Positions 31,137 to 32,537 of a DNA stretch of 32,537 bases are shown here, piece after piece. The stretch's first letter is position 1. Each line of letters starts with the position of its first letter. Origin of the DNA: Nemertoderma westbladi (lineage: Eukaryota > Xenacoelomorpha > Nemertodermatida > Nemertodermatidae); the NCBI GenBank assembly GCA_032718475.1, contig JAUCBJ010003253.1, positions 1 to 32,537 of the forward strand, given 5' to 3'. Below the pieces are notes generated by a model, which saw nothing but the letters and a program-made list of their open reading frames with translations, had not been told where the DNA came from and ran no database searches. The position numbers and the translations under genes were made by a program.

Positions 31137-31431
31137 CTGAAAAGCAAATCATGGTATATTATAGTACATACAATAATTATGAGATATTTAAATATTCTAA
31201 TATATGTACCAGAATGTGACGCAGAGTGCACAACATTCATATTGAGGCGCCGCATTTCCAAAACTCAAAACCTACAACTCCGCCGTATAAAGCTTCGGGC
31301 CATTTACAGCTATCCCAATGAGAATCAGTCTGTACGTACATCGTAGAACTTGTATATAGTGTATGTCTGACTAGGTGGATTGGGGGGTGGGGGGGGGGGG
31401 GGTTGTTTATGCCTGTGGCAATGCCCCATAG
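31137..31431. other. Intron between BAR-end and PH exons, part 1
   Basis: Non-coding. Includes a G-rich tract (31382-31402, G6-T-G14). The stretch 31244-31310 (attgaggcgccgcatttcc) may be a decayed upstream part of the adjoining retrotransposon remnant, but I cannot show it. Confidence 0.5.
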
Positions 31432-31815
31432 TGCATTGAACTGTGGTTACGATTATTTAGAGCAGCAGTAGTTCCAGTACTCCTCTACGGGAGTCCATGC
31501 TGGGCTCTAACTGCTGAGGACACCAAATCTCTGGATGGCACATTCACAAGAATGCTACGCCGGGTTCATTGTGTCAAGTACAATGCACACATCTCCAACC
31601 AGACACTATATAACATTGGAGGTGTCTCATTGGTTCCCCCAAGCTTGACACTAGAACAAAATCGACTCCGCTTTGCAGGACATTGCTTTCGCCGTGAGGA
31701 CCAGCCAGTGCATAATCTTGTACTTTGGCAGCCTCATGGAGTGAATACGCATGGTGGGCAGCCCATGACTTTCTTAAGACGCATCTTAAAGGGCACTGGC
31801 CATATCACGACATGA
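31432..31815 (+). pseudogene. Non-LTR retrotransposon RT C-terminal remnant in the host intron
   Basis: A frame open from 31432 to TGA at 31813-31815, antisense to the host gene. It reads LRLFRAAVVPVLLYGSPCWA, then FTRMLRRVHC ... NQTLYNIGGVSLVPPSLTLE ... NRLRFAGHCFRREDQPVHNL-VLW ... HGGQP. The words LLYGS-CW, TRMLRR, LRFAGHC-R and G-P match the C-terminal region, after the RT catalytic domain, of animal non-LTR (LINE) polyproteins. RT motifs and endonuclease are absent. The clade cannot be fixed from this part. It is a truncated relic with no internal stop. Confidence 0.75.
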
Positions 31816-32319
31816 ACAATAAAGGGGAGGCATTATATAGATTACCAGTAATAATAACTTATGATGAATGACTTGACATCTTGAATGACCATAATAATAA
31901 TTTGACTTTAGATTTTGACTATAAAAACAATTTTTTTTATTGACCCGAGGGGATGCATGTGTTTTTATGAAAGAGCGACCTTTACTAAAGTGATAAAGAA
32001 ACAGCTGCATGGAACAGGAAATTAAGAAAAAATGAAATATAATTCGATAAATTCAACCTTTCAGTAGGAATACAATCGATAAATCACAACTAGAGGCATT
32101 CCGAATTCACCACCTTCATCCATATTCTAATAATATGAAATATCCTAAATTGAAGACACCCCAGCAAGCTAAGATTTGGATCTTCTGCAGAATACACCAC
32201 CACCCCCGCCCCATCATATTGTGAGGTTAATGAAGTATCATATTGACATCAGTTTATACAAATTAATGTATGGTTTATTGAATAAATTAACATGGATTAT
32301 TTCGATTTAAAAAACTAAC
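31816..32319. other. Intron between BAR-end and PH exons, part 2
   Basis: A/T-rich, no gene. It runs to the donor gttagt of the BAR-end exon (minus strand, 32319-32314). Confidence 0.6.
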
Positions 32320-32537
32320 TCTTTTCATAAATGTAAAGGTAACCCTCGTGCACTGGTTTCGGCTTCAATGTGGTCCCCTCTCTAGCTAATATCTTTGCCA
32401 TTAACTGCATGGCTTCTTCTTTGGTGACGTCATAACGTTCGCGGGTTGTTTGAACCTTACTAATTAGTTCGTCGAGGTACGGTTTCTCTTCATGTACAAC
32501 CTCGAAGGCGTGATGGTAAATAGTTTGCCAACTGAGC
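32320..32537 (-). CDS. BAR-end / PH-start exon of the GRAF/oligophrenin-like Rho-GAP, cut by window edge
   Basis: The minus-strand frame is open from the window edge and reads LSWQTIYHHAFEVVHEEKPY ... LISKVQTTRERYDVTKEEAM ... LKPKPVHEGYLYIYEK, ending with a phase-1 A before gttagt. YHHAFE near the start matches the YHHG/A-x-E signature late in the BAR domain of GRAF/oligophrenin proteins, and EGYLY-x-x-EK-R is the first PH strand. Splicing to 31136 gives YEK-R-PIGSTWVKNYC with no gap relative to the family. Upstream BAR exons must lie to the right of this window. Confidence 0.9.

Noticed and set aside
30841-31152. Free-standing 103-residue PH protein starting at the ATG at 31150
   Set aside because: The ATG lies upstream of a good splice acceptor, and a donor interrupts the frame before its stop; the exon joins in phase to 32320-32537.
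31382-31402. G-quadruplex-forming regulatory site
   Set aside because: It is essentially a homopolymer of G interrupted by one T in an intron; length is unreliable and no regulatory context is visible.
1-32537. tRNA or rRNA genes
   Set aside because: I looked for cloverleaf box A/B words and conserved rRNA stretches and saw none; a covariance-model search could still find something I missed.

Overview
This looks like nuclear DNA from an animal, most likely a marine invertebrate; I cannot name the species. The grounds are two or three spliced exons of a GRAF/oligophrenin-type Rho-GAP gene with proper GT-AG boundaries, animal-type transposon relics (Penelope-like element, PiggyBac, non-LTR retrotransposon, MITEs), very large satellite arrays and AT-rich spacers. 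Nothing bacterial was seen: no operons, CRISPR arrays or Shine-Dalgarno-led gene clusters.

Layout. 1-5900: a 34-bp satellite (about 173 copies) running off the left edge. 5901-7509: AT-rich non-coding DNA. 7510-8811 (minus): the C-terminal part of a Penelope-like element (reverse transcriptase motifs plus GIY-YIG endonuclease), truncated where a duplicated segment begins. About 8811-11283 and about 14672-17369: two tandem copies of one segment carrying a palindrome-rich inverted-repeat element followed by an intronless kynurenine-aminotransferase-like gene. Copy A (9813-11283) is broken by a 1-bp insertion. Copy B (15753-17369) is open for 538 codons. Both carry an in-frame 21-bp minisatellite in the C-terminal domain. 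11839-14529, between the copies: a 2.7-kb transposon-like element with arms of 0.7-1 kb in inverted orientation, holding a two-exon gene (minus) and a decayed ORF (plus). 15294-15752: a MITE inserted exactly at the start codon of copy B. 17306-27549: a 38-bp satellite, about 270 copies over 10.2 kb. 27550-30425: AT-rich spacer with a PiggyBac transposase C-terminal fragment (28787-29257). 30426-32537: minus-strand exons of the GRAF/oligophrenin-like gene (end of BAR, then PH, then a candidate linker exon), with a non-LTR reverse transcriptase remnant in one intron.

The most striking result is the origin of the 38-bp satellite. Its first unit is the last coding stretch of the aminotransferase gene, the helix reading LERSRELFLAL. 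The other gene copy holds just two units at the same 38-bp spacing. The array in copy B therefore appears to have grown from the 3' end of a protein-coding gene, leaving the frame intact because the second unit supplies a stop codon. Each duplicate amplified a different short repeat: upstream 32/37-bp palindromic units in copy A, downstream 38-bp units in copy B. The window is best read as a repeat-birth locus rather than a cooperating gene cluster. No functional link between the aminotransferase and the Rho-GAP gene is visible.
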